A stretch of DNA of 64,000 nucleotides from Paenibacillus humicola (GCF_028826105.1 NZ_JAQGPL010000001.1:5277501-5341500); one strand, 5' to 3'. Numbered from the stretch's first letter, positions 21,055 to 32,110 are shown. Notes: generated by a model not told the origin, from the sequence alone. Numbers and translations are program-made.

Positions 21055-21885
21055 TTATTTCGTGCGGCGACGAATGATGTATTGGCTCGAAGCTTTTTTC
21101 TTCTTACGCGTTTTGTAGCCAAGCGTCGGTTTACCCCAAGGCGACATCGGCGATTTGCGGCCGATCGGTGCGCGGCCTTCGCCGCCGCCGTGCGGGTGAT
21201 CGTTCGGGTTCATGACGACACCGCGAACTTCCGGACGTTTGCCAAGCCAGCGGGAACGGCCCGCTTTACCGATTTTCACGAGCTCGTGATCCTCGTTGCC
21301 GACAGCGCCAATGGTAGCGCGGCATTTCTTCAGAATGCGGCGAACCTCGCCGGACGACAGCCGGATGACGACGTAGTCGTCTTCTTTACCGAGAAGCTGA
21401 GCTTCCGTGCCTGCGGCGCGAACGAGTTGACCGCCTTTGCCCGGCTTCATCTCGATATTGTGGATGACCGTACCGACCGGGATGTTCTCGAGCGGCAGGG
21501 CATTGCCGATTTTGATATCGGCTTCTGCGCCGGATACCACTTGATCCCCAACCTTTAGGCCTTTCGGAGCGATGATGTACCGCTTATCGCCGTCGGCGTA
21601 ATGGATCAGCGCGATGTTCGAGGTCCGATTCGGATCGTATTCGATCGTCGCAACGTTGCCTACGACGCCGTCCTTGTTCCGTTTAAAGTCGATAATGCGG
21701 TATTTGCGCTTATGGCCGCCACCGTGATGGCGAACCGTAATTTTGCCTTGATTGTTGCGACCGGCTTTCTTGTAAAGCGGCGCAAGAAGCGATTTCTCCG
21801 GGGTGCTTGTCGTAATCTCTTCGAATGTCGAGACGGACATGGCACGGCGGGCCGGGGAAGTCGGTTTATACTTCTTAATAGGCAC
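21055..21885 (-). CDS. rplB: 50S ribosomal protein L2
   Basis: L2 of 276 residues, the primary 23S rRNA binder needed for subunit association and the peptidyl-transferase region. The conserved histidine-containing C-terminal loop reads [17 protein letters not shown]. It starts [18 protein letters not shown]. Confidence 0.98.
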   Translation of the reverse strand: MPIKKYKPTSPARRAMSVSTFEEITTSTPEKSLLAPLYKKAGRNNQGKITVRHHGGGHKRKYRIIDFKRNKDGVVGNVATIEYDPNRTSNIALIHYADGDKRYIIAPKGLKVGDQVVSGAEADIKIGNALPLENIPVGTVIHNIEMKPGKGGQLVRAAGTEAQLLGKEDDYVVIRLSSGEVRRILKKCRATIGAVGNEDHELVKIGKAGRSRWLGKRPEVRGVVMNPNDHPHGGGEGRAPIGRKSPMSPWGKPTLGYKTRKKKKASSQYIIRRRTK

Positions 21886-21956
21886 TTCGATTCCCTCCTT
21901 AACCGTTATGTCCCGGTTTATTTACAGAGCGGAGCGCGGGCGCCCCGTCCGTTTCA

Positions 21957-22247
21957 TTAAACCGATTCAAAAAATTCAAGTTCGTTGCTGTCGGCGGACA
22001 ATTGCACAATTGCTTTTTTCCACTCCGACGTATAACCGTTATAACGGCCGTAGCGTTTCGGCTTGGCCGGCATGCGGAGCGTATTGACGCCCGTTACTTT
22101 CACTTTAAAAATCTGCTCGATGGCCTGTTTGATTTCCGTTTTGTTTGCACGGATATCAACCTCGAATACATAGCGTTTATTCGCCATGAAATCGCTCGTT
22201 TGTTCGGTAATGATCGGGCGCTTGATAATATCGCGTGGATTTTTCAT
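21957..22247 (-). CDS. rplW: 50S ribosomal protein L23
   Basis: L23 of 96 residues, the exit-site docking protein for trigger factor and SRP, beginning [16 protein letters not shown]. Its ATG overlaps the rplD stop by one base. Confidence 0.98.
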   Translation of the reverse strand: MKNPRDIIKRPIITEQTSDFMANKRYVFEVDIRANKTEIKQAIEQIFKVKVTGVNTLRMPAKPKRYGRYNGYTSEWKKAIVQLSADSNELEFFESV

Positions 22248-22870
22248 TACGCAAGCACCTCCTGTACTTTCTCGACCGCTTCCTTCGTGATGATCAGCTT
22301 GTCATGTGCCATGACGTCCAGAACATTGATGCCGTCGGCTGCGACAAATTTCACACCCGGGATGTTGCGAGCGGACAATGCGACGTTGTCTTCGAAGCCC
22401 GCCGTAACAACCAGCGCCTTGCGGGCAACGTTCAGGTTGTTCAGAATGGCTGCGAATTCTTTCGTCTTCGGCGCAGCGAGCGCCAGCTGATCCAGAACGA
22501 TAATATCGTTGTCAATCACTTTGGAAGACAGAGCGGATTTGATCGCCAGACGGCGAACTTTCTTAGGAAGCTTGAAGCTGTAGCTGCGCGGAGTCGGTCC
22601 GAATACGGTGCCGCCGCCGACCCATTGCGGAGAGCGAATGGAGCCTTGACGAGCGCGGCCCGTCCCTTTTTGCTTCCAAGGCTTGCGGCCGCCGCCGCGA
22701 ACTTCCGAGCGGCCTTTCGTTTTGTGCGTGCCTTGACGCTGGGCTGCTTGCTGCAGCAGCACGGCGCTGTGCAGAACGTGAACGTGCGGTTCGACGCCGA
22801 ATACGGCATCGGACAACTCCACTTCACCGACCTGCGAGCCGCTCACGCTGTAAAGTGCTACTTTTGGCAT
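22247..22870 (-). CDS. rplD: 50S ribosomal protein L4
   Basis: L4 of 207 residues, with the tunnel-lining loop rich in Gly, Arg and Lys ([18 protein letters not shown]). In E. coli L4 also regulates the S10 operon; whether it does so here is unknown. It starts [19 protein letters not shown]. Confidence 0.98.
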   Translation of the reverse strand: MPKVALYSVSGSQVGEVELSDAVFGVEPHVHVLHSAVLLQQAAQRQGTHKTKGRSEVRGGGRKPWKQKGTGRARQGSIRSPQWVGGGTVFGPTPRSYSFKLPKKVRRLAIKSALSSKVIDNDIIVLDQLALAAPKTKEFAAILNNLNVARKALVVTAGFEDNVALSARNIPGVKFVAADGINVLDVMAHDKLIITKEAVEKVQEVLA

Positions 22871-22894
22871 TTCTTGTTCCTCCTTTCGTCAGCG

Positions 22895-23518
22895 TTATTT
22901 CTTCACCGTAAGTTTAACTTTGACGAAGCTGTTTTTCGGGCCCGGAATGGAGCCTTTCACGAGCAGAACGTTGCGTTCCGCGTCGACACGTACAACTTCG
23001 AGATTTTGAATCGTAACCGTTTCGTGGCCCATGTGGCCCGGCAAATGCTTGCCTTTCGGAACGCGGTTCGCTTGAATCGAACCCATGGAACCCGGACCGC
23101 GGTGGTAACGCGAACCGTGAGCCATCGGACCGCGGCTTTGTCCCCAGCGCTTAATAACGCCCTGGAAGCCTTTGCCCTTGGAAATCCCCGTAACGTCAAC
23201 AAATTCGCCCTCTGCGAACAGATCGGCTTTCAGCTGCTGGCCAACCTCGAACTCGCCGATGTTCACACCGCGAATCTCACGAACGTAGCGCTTAGGAGCC
23301 GTATCGGCTTTTTTCGCGTGGCCGATTTCCGGCTTGGTCGCTCTCTTCTCTTTCTTGTCGGCAAAGCCGAGCTGAACCGCTTCGTAGCCGTCGTTCTCCC
23401 GGTCTTTCTTCTGCAAGACCACGCAAGGACCCGCTTCGATAACCGTTACCGGTACGACGTTGCCCTCTGCGGTAAATACTTGCGTCATGCCAAGTTTTTT
23501 GCCTAAGATACCTTTCAT
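22895..23518 (-). CDS. rplC: 50S ribosomal protein L3
   Basis: L3 of 207 residues, beginning [15 protein letters not shown]. The long loop to the peptidyl-transferase centre includes [15 protein letters not shown]. Second gene of the S10 operon, 39 bases after rpsJ. Confidence 0.98.
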   Translation of the reverse strand: MKGILGKKLGMTQVFTAEGNVVPVTVIEAGPCVVLQKKDRENDGYEAVQLGFADKKEKRATKPEIGHAKKADTAPKRYVREIRGVNIGEFEVGQQLKADLFAEGEFVDVTGISKGKGFQGVIKRWGQSRGPMAHGSRYHRGPGSMGSIQANRVPKGKHLPGHMGHETVTIQNLEVVRVDAERNVLLVKGSIPGPKNSFVKVKLTVKK

Positions 23519-23557
23519 GTTGACACCTCTTTTCCTTTCGCGTATCGGTATTCGGTA

Positions 23558-23998
<441 letters not shown>

Positions 23999-24003
23999 TC
24001 ACT

Positions 24004-24032
24004 ATTATAGCGGAATGGAAAGGCGAATGCAA
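24004..24032 (-). promoter_or_regulatory. Sigma-A promoter of the S10-spc-alpha operon
   Basis: TTGCAT (24027-24032) and consensus TATAAT (24004-24009) on the minus strand are 17 bases apart, about 138 bases before rpsJ. This is one of the best promoters in the window and makes the ribosomal operon independent of the glycan genes upstream. Confidence 0.85.
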
Positions 24033-24072
24033 CAGAAATCTTGGGCTTCCGTTGATAGGGTGCCGCAGCAAA

Positions 24073-24122
24073 CAAAAAGGACAACCTCCGGCTCGTATCA
24101 AGCGTTCGAGCGGTCATTGTCC
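24073..24122 (-). terminator. Terminator at the downstream end of the glycan island
   Basis: The stem GGACAA/TTGTCC with an inner CCG-CG / CG-CCGG extension is followed by TTTTTGTTT. The 5' arm uses the last codons and stop of the glycosyltransferase gene. It insulates the S10 operon. Confidence 0.7.
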
Positions 24123-25091
24123 CATTGATCTCGTTTGGTTCGGCGCAGCGTGGAGCTTCTGCCAGATGCCGTGATGCATGCTGAATTTTCCGCATAGCCC
24201 TCTCGGCAGCCGGCGGTGCCGTTTACCGAGCTCATATCCGATCAGCTTCGCCGCCGATTCGGCGATGAGCAGCGGTATCTGGTGCCACTGCCGGTTTCGG
24301 TGCAAATCGCGGATCAGCCCCCGCACCATATTCGATCCTTCGCCGCCAACGGCGGAATATTCGTAGATCCATTCGTTGGTGCTCATCGATACGCCGTTAT
24401 CGAAGAAACGCTTGAACTGCTGAACGAGCGTGTAGCTGTGCGAATGGATCACCTTCGCTTCCGCCGCGTAGGCGATCTTGTAGCCACTCAAAATGCATTT
24501 GGCCGCTAAAATCATATCTTCATTAAAGATAACCGGCTCGGGAAAACGTCCCACTTCATTATATATGTCTCTGCGAACCGCCGCGCAGACGTTGGAGCAG
24601 AAAAACGTTTTGACGCCCAGCTTCGCGAGATCGCTTTTATCTTTGACCGAAGACTCCGGCGGATAGTTGTAGCTCCGGGCAAGCCTTTCCAGCGTCTTCG
24701 CATCCGGCCTGGCGAGCTGCCTGGCATAAACGGAAGAGATTCGTTCGTCCCGAAGCAGCGGCTCGGTCAATCGCTCAAGCAGATGCTCGTCCGCCGGCAT
24801 TGCGTCCTGCGTCATAAACACGAGAATATCGCCGCGTGCCAGACCCGCCGCATAATTGCGCGTTCCGCCGTGATCGAATTCGCTCTTCTGAACGGAAAAC
24901 ACGGACGCGCCTTCCGCCGCAGCCAGCCCGGGCGTTCCGTCGTCGGACGACGAATCGACGACAATAATTTCGTCGGGTGGGAAGGTTTGCTTGCGCAGAC
25001 GATGCAAGAGTTCCTTAAGCGGCGGGCCGGCCTGGTAGGTCGGTATGATAACGGAGATTCGAAACGGGCGGCTGACCGCTTCAGTATGCAT
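24114..25091 (-). CDS. Family 2 glycosyltransferase, rhamnosyltransferase type
   Basis: The product has about 325 residues with a GT-A fold N-terminal half (SVIIPTYQAG, then VVDSSSDDGT). The motif FDHGGTRN at about residue 80 is characteristic of RfbN/WbbL-like rhamnosyltransferases. TQDAMP takes the place of the metal-binding DxD region, and NEDMIL carries the likely catalytic base. With the dTDP-rhamnose genes in the same cluster, transfer of L-rhamnose to a lipid-linked precursor at the cytoplasmic face is the most likely role; acceptor and linkage are unknown. It overlaps the phosphotransferase gene by 11 bases. ATG 25091 or a TTG at 25103 may be the start. Confidence 0.85.
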   Translation of the reverse strand: MHTEAVSRPFRISVIIPTYQAGPPLKELLHRLRKQTFPPDEIIVVDSSSDDGTPGLAAAEGASVFSVQKSEFDHGGTRNYAAGLARGDILVFMTQDAMPADEHLLERLTEPLLRDERISSVYARQLARPDAKTLERLARSYNYPPESSVKDKSDLAKLGVKTFFCSNVCAAVRRDIYNEVGRFPEPVIFNEDMILAAKCILSGYKIAYAAEAKVIHSHSYTLVQQFKRFFDNGVSMSTNEWIYEYSAVGGEGSNMVRGLIRDLHRNRQWHQIPLLIAESAAKLIGYELGKRHRRLPRGLCGKFSMHHGIWQKLHAAPNQTRSMGQ

Positions 25092-26487
25092 TTCGATCCA
25101 CAAGACCTTTCGCGACCGTCTTCACGATGATTTTCAAATCAAACATGAACGTCCAATTCTCGATGTAAAACAAGTCGTGCACGATCCGGTCATTGATCGA
25201 CGTATCGCCGCGCAAACCGTTCGTCTGCGCCCAGCCCGTAATCCCGGGACGAATGTGATGCTTGACCATGTATTTCGGTATCTCTTCTTTAAACTGCTCG
25301 ACGAAAAACGGCCGTTCGGGGCGAGGGCCGACCACGCTCATATGACCGGCCAGCACATTAAAAAACTGCGGAAGCTCGTCGATGCTCGCCTTGCGCAGAA
25401 ACGCCCCGAATTTCGTGCGGCGCGGGTCGTTTTCGACCGTCCACTGCGTATTGGCCACATTCGGATCGCTTACATGCATCGAACGGAATTTGTACATATT
25501 AAAGGTACGACGGTCCAGTCCCATCCGCTCCTGCTTGAAAATGGCAGGGCCCGGCGAGGTCAGCTTGATTCCGATGTAAGCGAACAGCATGATCGGCGAG
25601 GAAAAGATAATCGCGATGACCGAAAATGCGATATCGAACGCCCGCTTCAAAATCCGGTTGCTCAGTTCGTCCAGCGGAACGTCCCGCACGTTAATAAGCG
25701 GAATACCGGCGAAATTATCGAAAAACGGCCGTGCCGGCAGCAGATCGTAGAAATCGGGGATAATGAGCGTCTTGACGCCCGCCTTCTCGCATTGCTCGAT
25801 GATTAAGCTGTATTTCGCGTAAGCCTTAAGCGGAAGCGCAATGATAACCTCGTCGACGATCAGCCCGCTCAATTTGACAGCCAGGTCGTCGATCGTGCCG
25901 ATGATCGGCTTCAAGTGACGGTATTCGGGGGCGTGATGTTGTTGATAATCGTCCAGAAAGCCGAGCACCTCATAGCCAAGCTCCGGATGCTGCTGCAAGC
26001 TTTCGTAAAAGCTGCGTCCGACCGACCCGGCGCCCAGCACAAGCACATACCGTTTGTTGTATCCTTTGCGGCGAAGCCGGATCAGCGCCTGCTTCACCAT
26101 ATACCTGTAGGTTATAAGCGCAACCACGTTAATGACCATGAAAATCGCCAAAAATTCGCGGGAAATATGTACTTCTTTCGCGATGAAGAGCATGCTCATC
26201 AGACCGAGGAACGAGATGCCGTGCACTTGTATGATTTTCAAAATATCGAAGGAGAAGCTCTTTCGCCGCCGCGGCGCATAGAAGCGGACGTAGAACCCGA
26301 CCAAAACGGCCGCGAACGAATAAACCGTTCCCCACAGAAGATACTCGCCGAAAGGAAGCGTATTATAATGCGGAATCCAACCGCTTCTGAATTTCAGCCA
26401 GTAGGCGAAAAGAAACGTAATCAAGGTGCACAGCAGATCAGCCAGTACATAAATTTGCGTCAAAAAACGCTGGTTTTGACGAATCAT
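25081..26487 (-). CDS. Polyprenyl-phosphate sugar-1-phosphate transferase (WbaP/WsaP type)
   Basis: This 468-residue membrane enzyme has four N-terminal membrane helices (about 8-130), a Rossmann-like CoA-binding_3 domain (LVLGAGSVGRSFYE, about 148-240), a fifth hydrophobic segment (about 285-310), then the bacterial sugar transferase catalytic domain. Catalytic-domain motifs are MYKFRSM, KASIDELPQFFNVL and MSVVGPRPE. Such enzymes start glycan synthesis by moving a hexose-1-phosphate from UDP-sugar to undecaprenyl phosphate. In Geobacillus S-layer glycosylation the equivalent is WsaP. It has its own promoter, separate from the upstream rfb genes. The sugar (Gal or Glc) cannot be read from the sequence. 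Confidence 0.93.
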   Translation of the reverse strand: MIRQNQRFLTQIYVLADLLCTLITFLFAYWLKFRSGWIPHYNTLPFGEYLLWGTVYSFAAVLVGFYVRFYAPRRRKSFSFDILKIIQVHGISFLGLMSMLFIAKEVHISREFLAIFMVINVVALITYRYMVKQALIRLRRKGYNKRYVLVLGAGSVGRSFYESLQQHPELGYEVLGFLDDYQQHHAPEYRHLKPIIGTIDDLAVKLSGLIVDEVIIALPLKAYAKYSLIIEQCEKAGVKTLIIPDFYDLLPARPFFDNFAGIPLINVRDVPLDELSNRILKRAFDIAFSVIAIIFSSPIMLFAYIGIKLTSPGPAIFKQERMGLDRRTFNMYKFRSMHVSDPNVANTQWTVENDPRRTKFGAFLRKASIDELPQFFNVLAGHMSVVGPRPERPFFVEQFKEEIPKYMVKHHIRPGITGWAQTNGLRGDTSINDRIVHDLFYIENWTFMFDLKIIVKTVAKGLVDRNAY

Positions 26488-26537
26488 GTTCTCTTCCCCA
26501 TTTAAACTCTATTTGTTCTGCTGTCGAATCTACTTCT

Positions 26538-26566
26538 ATTGTAGCAGATTAAGTAGAGCGAACCAA
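26538..26566 (-). promoter_or_regulatory. Sigma-A promoter of the initiating transferase gene
   Basis: TTGGTT (26561-26566) and TACAAT (26538-26543) are exactly 17 bases apart on the minus strand, about 50 bases before the ATG and just after the stop of the upstream glycosyltransferase. Confidence 0.65.
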
Positions 26567-26577
26567 CCTAATATCGA

Positions 26578-27534
26578 CTAGGAACTTCCATTTCTATCAT
26601 GAATACGGCGATACAAAATCCGCCGCTTCCGCAGCATTTGCGGCAGCGTTCGGGCAATGGCCGCCCAGCATCCAAGCAGTCCGGGCTCGAACACCGCCGC
26701 ATACCCCGTCATCGCCAGTTCCATCCCGATCAATGCGGGCAAACGGAGCAGCAGTCTCCACCCGGCAGGCTCGTTTTTCACCATCGTATAAATACGGTTC
26801 TGATAGGAATGGCGTCTTAGAAAAAGCGGCTTCGACTTGCGGCTGGCACGCCCCTCGTATTTCCAGCCTCGATGATGGAGCGCCCGCGCATCCGCCGCGT
26901 AATACGCTTTCCAGCCCAGCAGCCTCGCCCTCCAGGCGACATCGACATCTTCTTTGTAGGCAAAATAGGCCTCGTCAAAAAATTGTCCGTCGATGCGGAT
27001 ATCATCGATCATCCTGCGAGCATAAACCGCCGCGGCGCCGGAAACCCCGAATACTTCCCCGGACTGCAGCCAGTTGGCGGCCGGCTCTCCCGTCCCCCGG
27101 TCTCTCGCCCTGCGAAAAGCGTCCATCACGAGTCCCGTCGTATCAATCACGTCCGGATCCGCGGCAAACACCAGGCGGCCGGCTGCACTGCCTATCTCCC
27201 GATGCGCCTCCATATAATGAAGGATGACGGACAGATAGTCGGGTTCGAGGATAACATCCGGGTTCAGAACAAGCACATAATCGGACTTCGTGTGTGCGAT
27301 CGCCTGATTGTGTCCGGGGGCGAAGCCGATGTTCATTTCGTTGACAAGGAGGGTAACCGGTCCGTCAAACCGGCGGACGATACCGCATGTTCCGTCGGAC
27401 GAAGCGTTATCGACAACGACGATTCGTTCCACGGGATGCGTTTGCGTCAAAACCGCTTCCAGGCAAGGCCCGATATCGGATTCGCTGTTGTAGGTGACAA
27501 TCGTAACGCTTGCGGTTGCCGGCGGCTTGTTCAA
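26578..27534 (-). CDS. Family 2 glycosyltransferase
   Basis: A GT-A glycosyltransferase of about 318 residues. VTIVTYNSE and VVDNASSDGT mark the nucleotide-sugar site, LVLNPDVIL the DxD-like region, and AYFAYKEDVDVAWRARL the ED base motif. The C-terminal part has hydrophobic segments (about 240-290) that may bind membrane. The pattern fits rhamnosyltransferases that extend lipid-linked chains. The TTG at 27534 overlaps the rfbD stop by four bases (TTGA) and has AGGA 11 bases upstream; the frame is open to 27738, but that portion lies over rfbD. Confidence 0.85.
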   Translation of the reverse strand: MNKPPATASVTIVTYNSESDIGPCLEAVLTQTHPVERIVVVDNASSDGTCGIVRRFDGPVTLLVNEMNIGFAPGHNQAIAHTKSDYVLVLNPDVILEPDYLSVILHYMEAHREIGSAAGRLVFAADPDVIDTTGLVMDAFRRARDRGTGEPAANWLQSGEVFGVSGAAAVYARRMIDDIRIDGQFFDEAYFAYKEDVDVAWRARLLGWKAYYAADARALHHRGWKYEGRASRKSKPLFLRRHSYQNRIYTMVKNEPAGWRLLLRLPALIGMELAMTGYAAVFEPGLLGCWAAIARTLPQMLRKRRILYRRIHDRNGSS

Positions 27535-28391
27535 TCCGAAACGCGTCCTTGCAAGAAATGCTCGAGCCCTTCCCGCCAAGGCCGAAGGTCGGTCAATCCA
27601 TGAATCCGGATCGCACTGTGATCCATTACCGAGTAAGCGGGCCGCGGAGCCGGCCGCGGAAAATCCGCTGTCGTGCAAGGCTCCAGCCGGACCGTCTTGC
27701 CGCTGAGCTCGAATATCGCTTTCGCGAATTCGTACCACGAGCAGATGCCGGTATTGGAGGCATGATAAATCCCGTAATAGTCGGTCTGAACCAGTTCAAG
27801 CAGAAACCGCGCAAGATCGAGCGTATAGGTCGGCGAGCCAATTTGATCGTGAACGACCTTTAATTGGTCGCGCTCGTCCGCCATTTTCAGCATCGTCTTG
27901 ACAAAATTGCTGCCGTACCTGCCGTATACCCAGGACGTCCGTACGATAAAAAAACGGTCATGAAACGCCGCGGCCGCCTGCTCGCCCGCCAGTTTCGACT
28001 TTCCGTAAACGGTACGCGGGCCGGTCGTATCCGTTTCATGATAGGGGACGCTGCCCGTCCCGTCGAACACATAATCCGTGCTGATATAGCAAAGCTTTGC
28101 GCCGGACTCCCTTGCTGCAAGAGCGATATTGCGCGTGCCGGCAGCATTAACGCGAAAAGCCTCGTCCGGTTCGGACTCGGCCAGATCGACCGCCGTATAC
28201 GCGGCGCAGTGGATGACCACATTGGGCGAATAATCGGCGATGACGCTTCGCGCCTGCTCCAGGTTCGTCACATCCAGCTCCTCCCGGCGGAAACCGCGAA
28301 TTTCGAGCCCCTCCGCCTTCAGCCGGACAATCTCGGCACCCAGCTGCCCATTCGCGCCGGTCACCAAAATTTTTCGGGTGCGCGCCGTCAT
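27531..28391 (-). CDS. rfbD: dTDP-4-dehydrorhamnose reductase
   Basis: This 286-residue SDR-type enzyme catalyses the last step to dTDP-L-rhamnose. NAD(P)-binding glycines are in [11 protein letters not shown] (about 8-18) and the catalytic tyrosine-lysine pair is in [12 protein letters not shown]. The ATG at 28391 overlaps the rfbB stop by four bases (ATGA). Fourth gene of the rfbACBD block. Confidence 0.94.
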   Translation of the reverse strand: MTARTRKILVTGANGQLGAEIVRLKAEGLEIRGFRREELDVTNLEQARSVIADYSPNVVIHCAAYTAVDLAESEPDEAFRVNAAGTRNIALAARESGAKLCYISTDYVFDGTGSVPYHETDTTGPRTVYGKSKLAGEQAAAAFHDRFFIVRTSWVYGRYGSNFVKTMLKMADERDQLKVVHDQIGSPTYTLDLARFLLELVQTDYYGIYHASNTGICSWYEFAKAIFELSGKTVRLEPCTTADFPRPAPRPAYSVMDHSAIRIHGLTDLRPWREGLEHFLQGRVSD

Positions 28392-29410
28392 GAGGTTTCC
28401 CCCAACCGCTCGCCATACTGCGTTTGATAGTACTGCTGATAAGCACCGGACAAAACCTGGTTCATCCATTCCCGGTTAGCCAAATACCACCGGATGGTCT
28501 CCCGGATGCCGGTTTCGTAATTATGCTTTGGCTTCCAGCCCAGCTCGCGGCGAATCTTATCGGCGTCGATGGCATAGCGGCGGTCGTGGCCGAGACGGTC
28601 TTTCACAAATGCGATGAGCGACTCCGGCTTGCCAAGCTCCGCCAAAATCGTTTTGACCACCTGGATGTTGTTGCGCTCATTGTTACCGCCGACATTGTAG
28701 ACTTCTCCGGCTACGCCTTTATGAACCACGAGATCAATAGCACTGCAGTGATCTTCGACATACAGCCAGTCGCGAATATTCATACCATCGCCATAAACCG
28801 GCAGCGGCTTATCCTCAAGCGCATTCTGAATCATGAGCGGAATTAGTTTCTCCGGAAATTGATAAGGACCATAGTTGTTGGAGCACCGCGTAATATTCAC
28901 GTTCATCCCGAACGTTTCGTGATATGCGCGTACCATCAGATCGGCTCCGGCCTTACTTGCCGAATACGGGCTGTTCGGAGCAAGCGGCGTTTCTTCCGTA
29001 AACAGTCCCGTTGCGCCCAGCGTTCCGTACACTTCATCCGTCGACACCTGGACGAATTTCGGCACTTGATACATTTTGGCCAGGTCCAGCAGTGTCTGCG
29101 TCCCCAATATATTCGTTCGAACAAACAGATCCGGCTGCAAAATGCTCCGGTCGACATGCGATTCCGCGGCAAAATTCACCACAACGTCGAGTCCTTCCGC
29201 AAACAGCGGCTCCAGCGCCGCGCGGTCGGCGATATCCGCTTTGACAAACCGGTAATGCGCATGATGCTCGATCGAACGCAAATTTTCCAGATTACCGGCA
29301 TAGGTGAGCGCATCGACGTTAATCATCTCGTACTGCGGGTAATTCCTTGCGATATAAAGGACAAAATTACTCCCGATAAAGCCGGCGCCGCCGGTAATTA
29401 ACATCTTCAT
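28388..29410 (-). CDS. rfbB: dTDP-glucose 4,6-dehydratase
   Basis: This 340-residue extended SDR enzyme carries out the second step to dTDP-L-rhamnose. NAD binding is by [14 protein letters not shown] at the N-terminus, the active site includes STDEVYG, and the YxxxK pair is in [10 protein letters not shown]. The C-terminal residues [17 protein letters not shown] are family-typical. ATG 29410 was chosen with GGGTGAG 10 bases upstream; it lies 11 bases after rfbC. Confidence 0.96.
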   Translation of the reverse strand: MKMLITGGAGFIGSNFVLYIARNYPQYEMINVDALTYAGNLENLRSIEHHAHYRFVKADIADRAALEPLFAEGLDVVVNFAAESHVDRSILQPDLFVRTNILGTQTLLDLAKMYQVPKFVQVSTDEVYGTLGATGLFTEETPLAPNSPYSASKAGADLMVRAYHETFGMNVNITRCSNNYGPYQFPEKLIPLMIQNALEDKPLPVYGDGMNIRDWLYVEDHCSAIDLVVHKGVAGEVYNVGGNNERNNIQVVKTILAELGKPESLIAFVKDRLGHDRRYAIDADKIRRELGWKPKHNYETGIRETIRWYLANREWMNQVLSGAYQQYYQTQYGERLGETS

Positions 29411-29421
29411 GAACGAACCGC

Positions 29422-29979
29422 TCACCCTTCGTATTGAAAATTGTTTTCCGCGTCCGCGAGCGCGAGATGCTTCGCATCTTTATCCGACAGTACCGGCTTC
29501 GATACCGGCCAGTCGATACCAAGCGCCGGGTCGTCCCAGGCAATGCCCCGGTCATGCTCGGGCGAATACAGCGCATCCACCTTATATTGAACCTCCGTGT
29601 TCGCAACAAGCGTGCAAAAGCCGTGGGCGAAGCCCTGCGGGACCAGCAGCTGCCGTTTATTCGAAGCGCTCAAAATAAAGCCCTGCCACTGGCCATATGT
29701 AGGCGATCCTTTGCGGATATCCACGATGACGTCGTAAATTGCGCCGGCAGTCACGCGTACCAGCTTGGTCTGTGCCTTCGGATTCAGCTGATAATGAAGC
29801 CCCCGCAATACGCCCGCTTCGACGGAGAGCGAATGATTATCCTGGACAAAAAGATGATCGATACCGCCGGCCTTGAACGCGGCATCATTGTAGCTTTCCA
29901 TAAAAAAACCCCGGTGATCGCCAAAAACAGCGGGCTCGATCAGTTTTGCACCGGGGAGCCGGGTTTGAACAATATGCAT
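29422..29979 (-). CDS. rfbC: dTDP-4-dehydrorhamnose 3,5-epimerase
   Basis: A cupin-fold epimerase of 185 residues, third step to dTDP-L-rhamnose. The catalytic histidine lies in [11 protein letters not shown] and the aspartate-tyrosine region in [15 protein letters not shown] sequence (here [12 protein letters not shown]). AAGGTG lies 8 bases before the ATG, 18 bases after rfbA. Confidence 0.95.
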   Translation of the reverse strand: MHIVQTRLPGAKLIEPAVFGDHRGFFMESYNDAAFKAGGIDHLFVQDNHSLSVEAGVLRGLHYQLNPKAQTKLVRVTAGAIYDVIVDIRKGSPTYGQWQGFILSASNKRQLLVPQGFAHGFCTLVANTEVQYKVDALYSPEHDRGIAWDDPALGIDWPVSKPVLSDKDAKHLALADAENNFQYEG

Positions 29980-29997
29980 GATTGCGGCACCTTCAAT

Positions 29998-30741
29998 CTA
30001 TAATTTAAGTTGACCGAACTCTTCGCCGAAGACAATATCCTTCGCCAGCTCATTGGCGCGCATAAGCGAAGCATGCGTTCCCGCATCCGTCCACCAGCCC
30101 TGCAAAATATCATATGTCAGTTCATTGGCGGCGATGTAGGCGTTATTAACATCCGTGATTTCCAATTCCCCGCGCCCGGACGGCTTCAAGGTGCGAATGA
30201 TTTCGAACACGCGGGAATCATACATATAAATTCCGGTTACGGCATAACTGCTTTTCGGCTGCGCAGGCTTCTCCTCGATCGAAACGATCCGATCGCCTTG
30301 CAATTCCGGAACGCCGTAACGCTGCGGATCATGGACCTGTTGAATGAGAATCTTCGCCCCTTTTTGTTGTTGACGGAAATGATCCGCAAAAGTTGCGATC
30401 CCGTCGGCAAAAACATTGTCTCCCAAAATGACCGTCATCTGATCACCGTTCACAAACTGCTCGGCCAACCCCAGAGCTTGGGCAATCCCTCCCGCTTCGT
30501 CCTGCACCTTATACGTAAACGTAAGGCCAAATTCTTTGCCGCTGCCCAAAAGGTTCACGACGTCGCCCATGTACTCCTTGCCGGTCACGATGAGAATGTC
30601 ATGAATTGCGGCTTCTTTCAACTTCGCAATCGCATGAAATATCATCGGATATTTACCTACGGGGAGCAGGTGCTTGTTGGTGATTTTCGTGAGCGGGTAC
30701 AGACGTGAGCCGGTTCCTCCGGCTAGGATGATGCCTTTCAT
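29998..30741 (-). CDS. rfbA: Glucose-1-phosphate thymidylyltransferase, short form
   Basis: A nucleotidyltransferase of 247 residues that makes dTDP-glucose, the first step to dTDP-L-rhamnose. The nucleotide site is IILAGGTGSRLYPLT (4-18). It is the short Gram-positive form lacking the C-terminal regulatory helices of the 290-residue E. coli enzyme. It lies 5 bases after the AT-rich ugd gene, and the base composition changes sharply at this junction. Confidence 0.94.
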   Translation of the reverse strand: MKGIILAGGTGSRLYPLTKITNKHLLPVGKYPMIFHAIAKLKEAAIHDILIVTGKEYMGDVVNLLGSGKEFGLTFTYKVQDEAGGIAQALGLAEQFVNGDQMTVILGDNVFADGIATFADHFRQQQKGAKILIQQVHDPQRYGVPELQGDRIVSIEEKPAQPKSSYAVTGIYMYDSRVFEIIRTLKPSGRGELEITDVNNAYIAANELTYDILQGWWTDAGTHASLMRANELAKDIVFGEEFGQLKL

Positions 30742-30746
30742 ATTTC

Positions 30747-32078
30747 TTACCTCCTACTTTTAGCATAGTTGAAACTGGTATCCGCATAGATGAACCTTTT
30801 TTTAGTCATCTCCTCCCCATTTAAACAATTACGAGTATCTAAAATTACCGGGAGATTCATGTTTTGTAGGATTCGGTCCCAATCAAGCCCAATAAATTGC
30901 TTCCAGTCCGTAACCAATACGATCGCATCACAATTCTCACTCATTCCATACTCATCTGATGCAAAATCGATTTTCTCGGAAACTTGATGAAACATCGTTT
31001 TAAAATTTGACATTCCGATCGGATCAAAAACTCTGACCTTTGCTCCCTCTTTTAGTAAAGCATCAATGAATGGGAATGCTGGAGTTTCCCTTACGTCATC
31101 AGTTTCTGGCTTAAAGGTTAATCCCAATATTCCTATCGTTTTTCCTGTTAGGACCCACAAAAGATCCTTTAATTTATTTACCATTTTAGCAGGTCTTTCA
31201 TTGTTTATGCGTATGACTTCATCCAATAAATTGAAATTTAAGTTGTTTTTATCCCCGGCATGAGCAAAAGCTCTTAAATCCTTTGGGAAACAAGAACCCC
31301 CAAAACCGATACCAGCTTTCAAAAATTTGCTGCCTATACGATCGTCGTAACCCATTCCTAGTGCAACTTGTCTCACATCGGCTCCTACTGCATCGCATAA
31401 ATCCGAAACCATATTAATAAAAGAGATTTTTGTAGCGAGGAATGAATTGGCAGCATATTTGATGATTTCGGCCGTATTGGAATTCGTAACAATTTTGGGA
31501 CAACTGAACGATTGATAAATGTTTTGTAATATTTCAGCAGCCTTTTGACTGGATACACCCATCACAATTCTTTCCGGATTCATAAAATCGTCAACAGCGA
31601 CGCCTTCTTTTAAAAACTCGGGATTTGAGGCGATTTCAATTTCGATTTGTTTATCGTCTTTATAAAACTGGATCAGTTCCTTTAAACGTGCCGCTGTACC
31701 TACGGGTACTGTACTTTTAAGAACAATTAGCTTATAGGCGGACGGACTAACGCACCTTATAATTTCGATTATTGCCGACTCGATTTGAGACATATCCGCA
31801 CTGCCATCTTCTTTTGGAGGAGTTCCGACACATAAAAACAATACATCACAGTTTTCGACCACTGTTTCGGTTTGTAGAAAAAAAGTTAACCGGCCGTTTT
31901 TTGTATTATTTTGTAACAGTTCGTCTAGATCAGGTTCATAAATTGTGTTCTGTCCGCTTTTTAGTTTTTCGAGCTTTTCTTTGTTCTTTTCGACAACCAT
32001 CAATTGATGACCGAGTTCCGCAAAGCATGCTGCCGTAACAAGTCCAACGTAGCCTGCTCCAAATACTCCAATTTTCAT
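30747..32078 (-). CDS. ugd: UDP-glucose 6-dehydrogenase
   Basis: This 443-residue enzyme oxidises UDP-glucose to UDP-glucuronate in two NAD-dependent steps. It has the N-terminal Rossmann site MKIGVFGAGYVGLVTA, the active-site cysteine in GIGFGGSCFPKDL, and a C-terminal UDP-binding domain (ILGLTFKPETDDVRETP). UDP-glucuronate suggests a uronic acid somewhere in the surface glycan. The gene is distinctly AT-rich compared with the following rfb genes. It follows the large glycosyltransferase by 32 bases. Confidence 0.94.
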   Translation of the reverse strand: MKIGVFGAGYVGLVTAACFAELGHQLMVVEKNKEKLEKLKSGQNTIYEPDLDELLQNNTKNGRLTFFLQTETVVENCDVLFLCVGTPPKEDGSADMSQIESAIIEIIRCVSPSAYKLIVLKSTVPVGTAARLKELIQFYKDDKQIEIEIASNPEFLKEGVAVDDFMNPERIVMGVSSQKAAEILQNIYQSFSCPKIVTNSNTAEIIKYAANSFLATKISFINMVSDLCDAVGADVRQVALGMGYDDRIGSKFLKAGIGFGGSCFPKDLRAFAHAGDKNNLNFNLLDEVIRINNERPAKMVNKLKDLLWVLTGKTIGILGLTFKPETDDVRETPAFPFIDALLKEGAKVRVFDPIGMSNFKTMFHQVSEKIDFASDEYGMSENCDAIVLVTDWKQFIGLDWDRILQNMNLPVILDTRNCLNGEEMTKKRFIYADTSFNYAKSRR

Positions 32079-32110
32079 AACAAATTCCGTCCCCTGTCAT
32101 GTAAGTCGAA

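Noticed and set aside
26578..27738. N-terminal extension of the second family 2 glycosyltransferase to 386 residues
   Set aside because: The extra residues are the shifted frame of rfbD; the TTG at 27534 with its overlap and upstream site is the better start.
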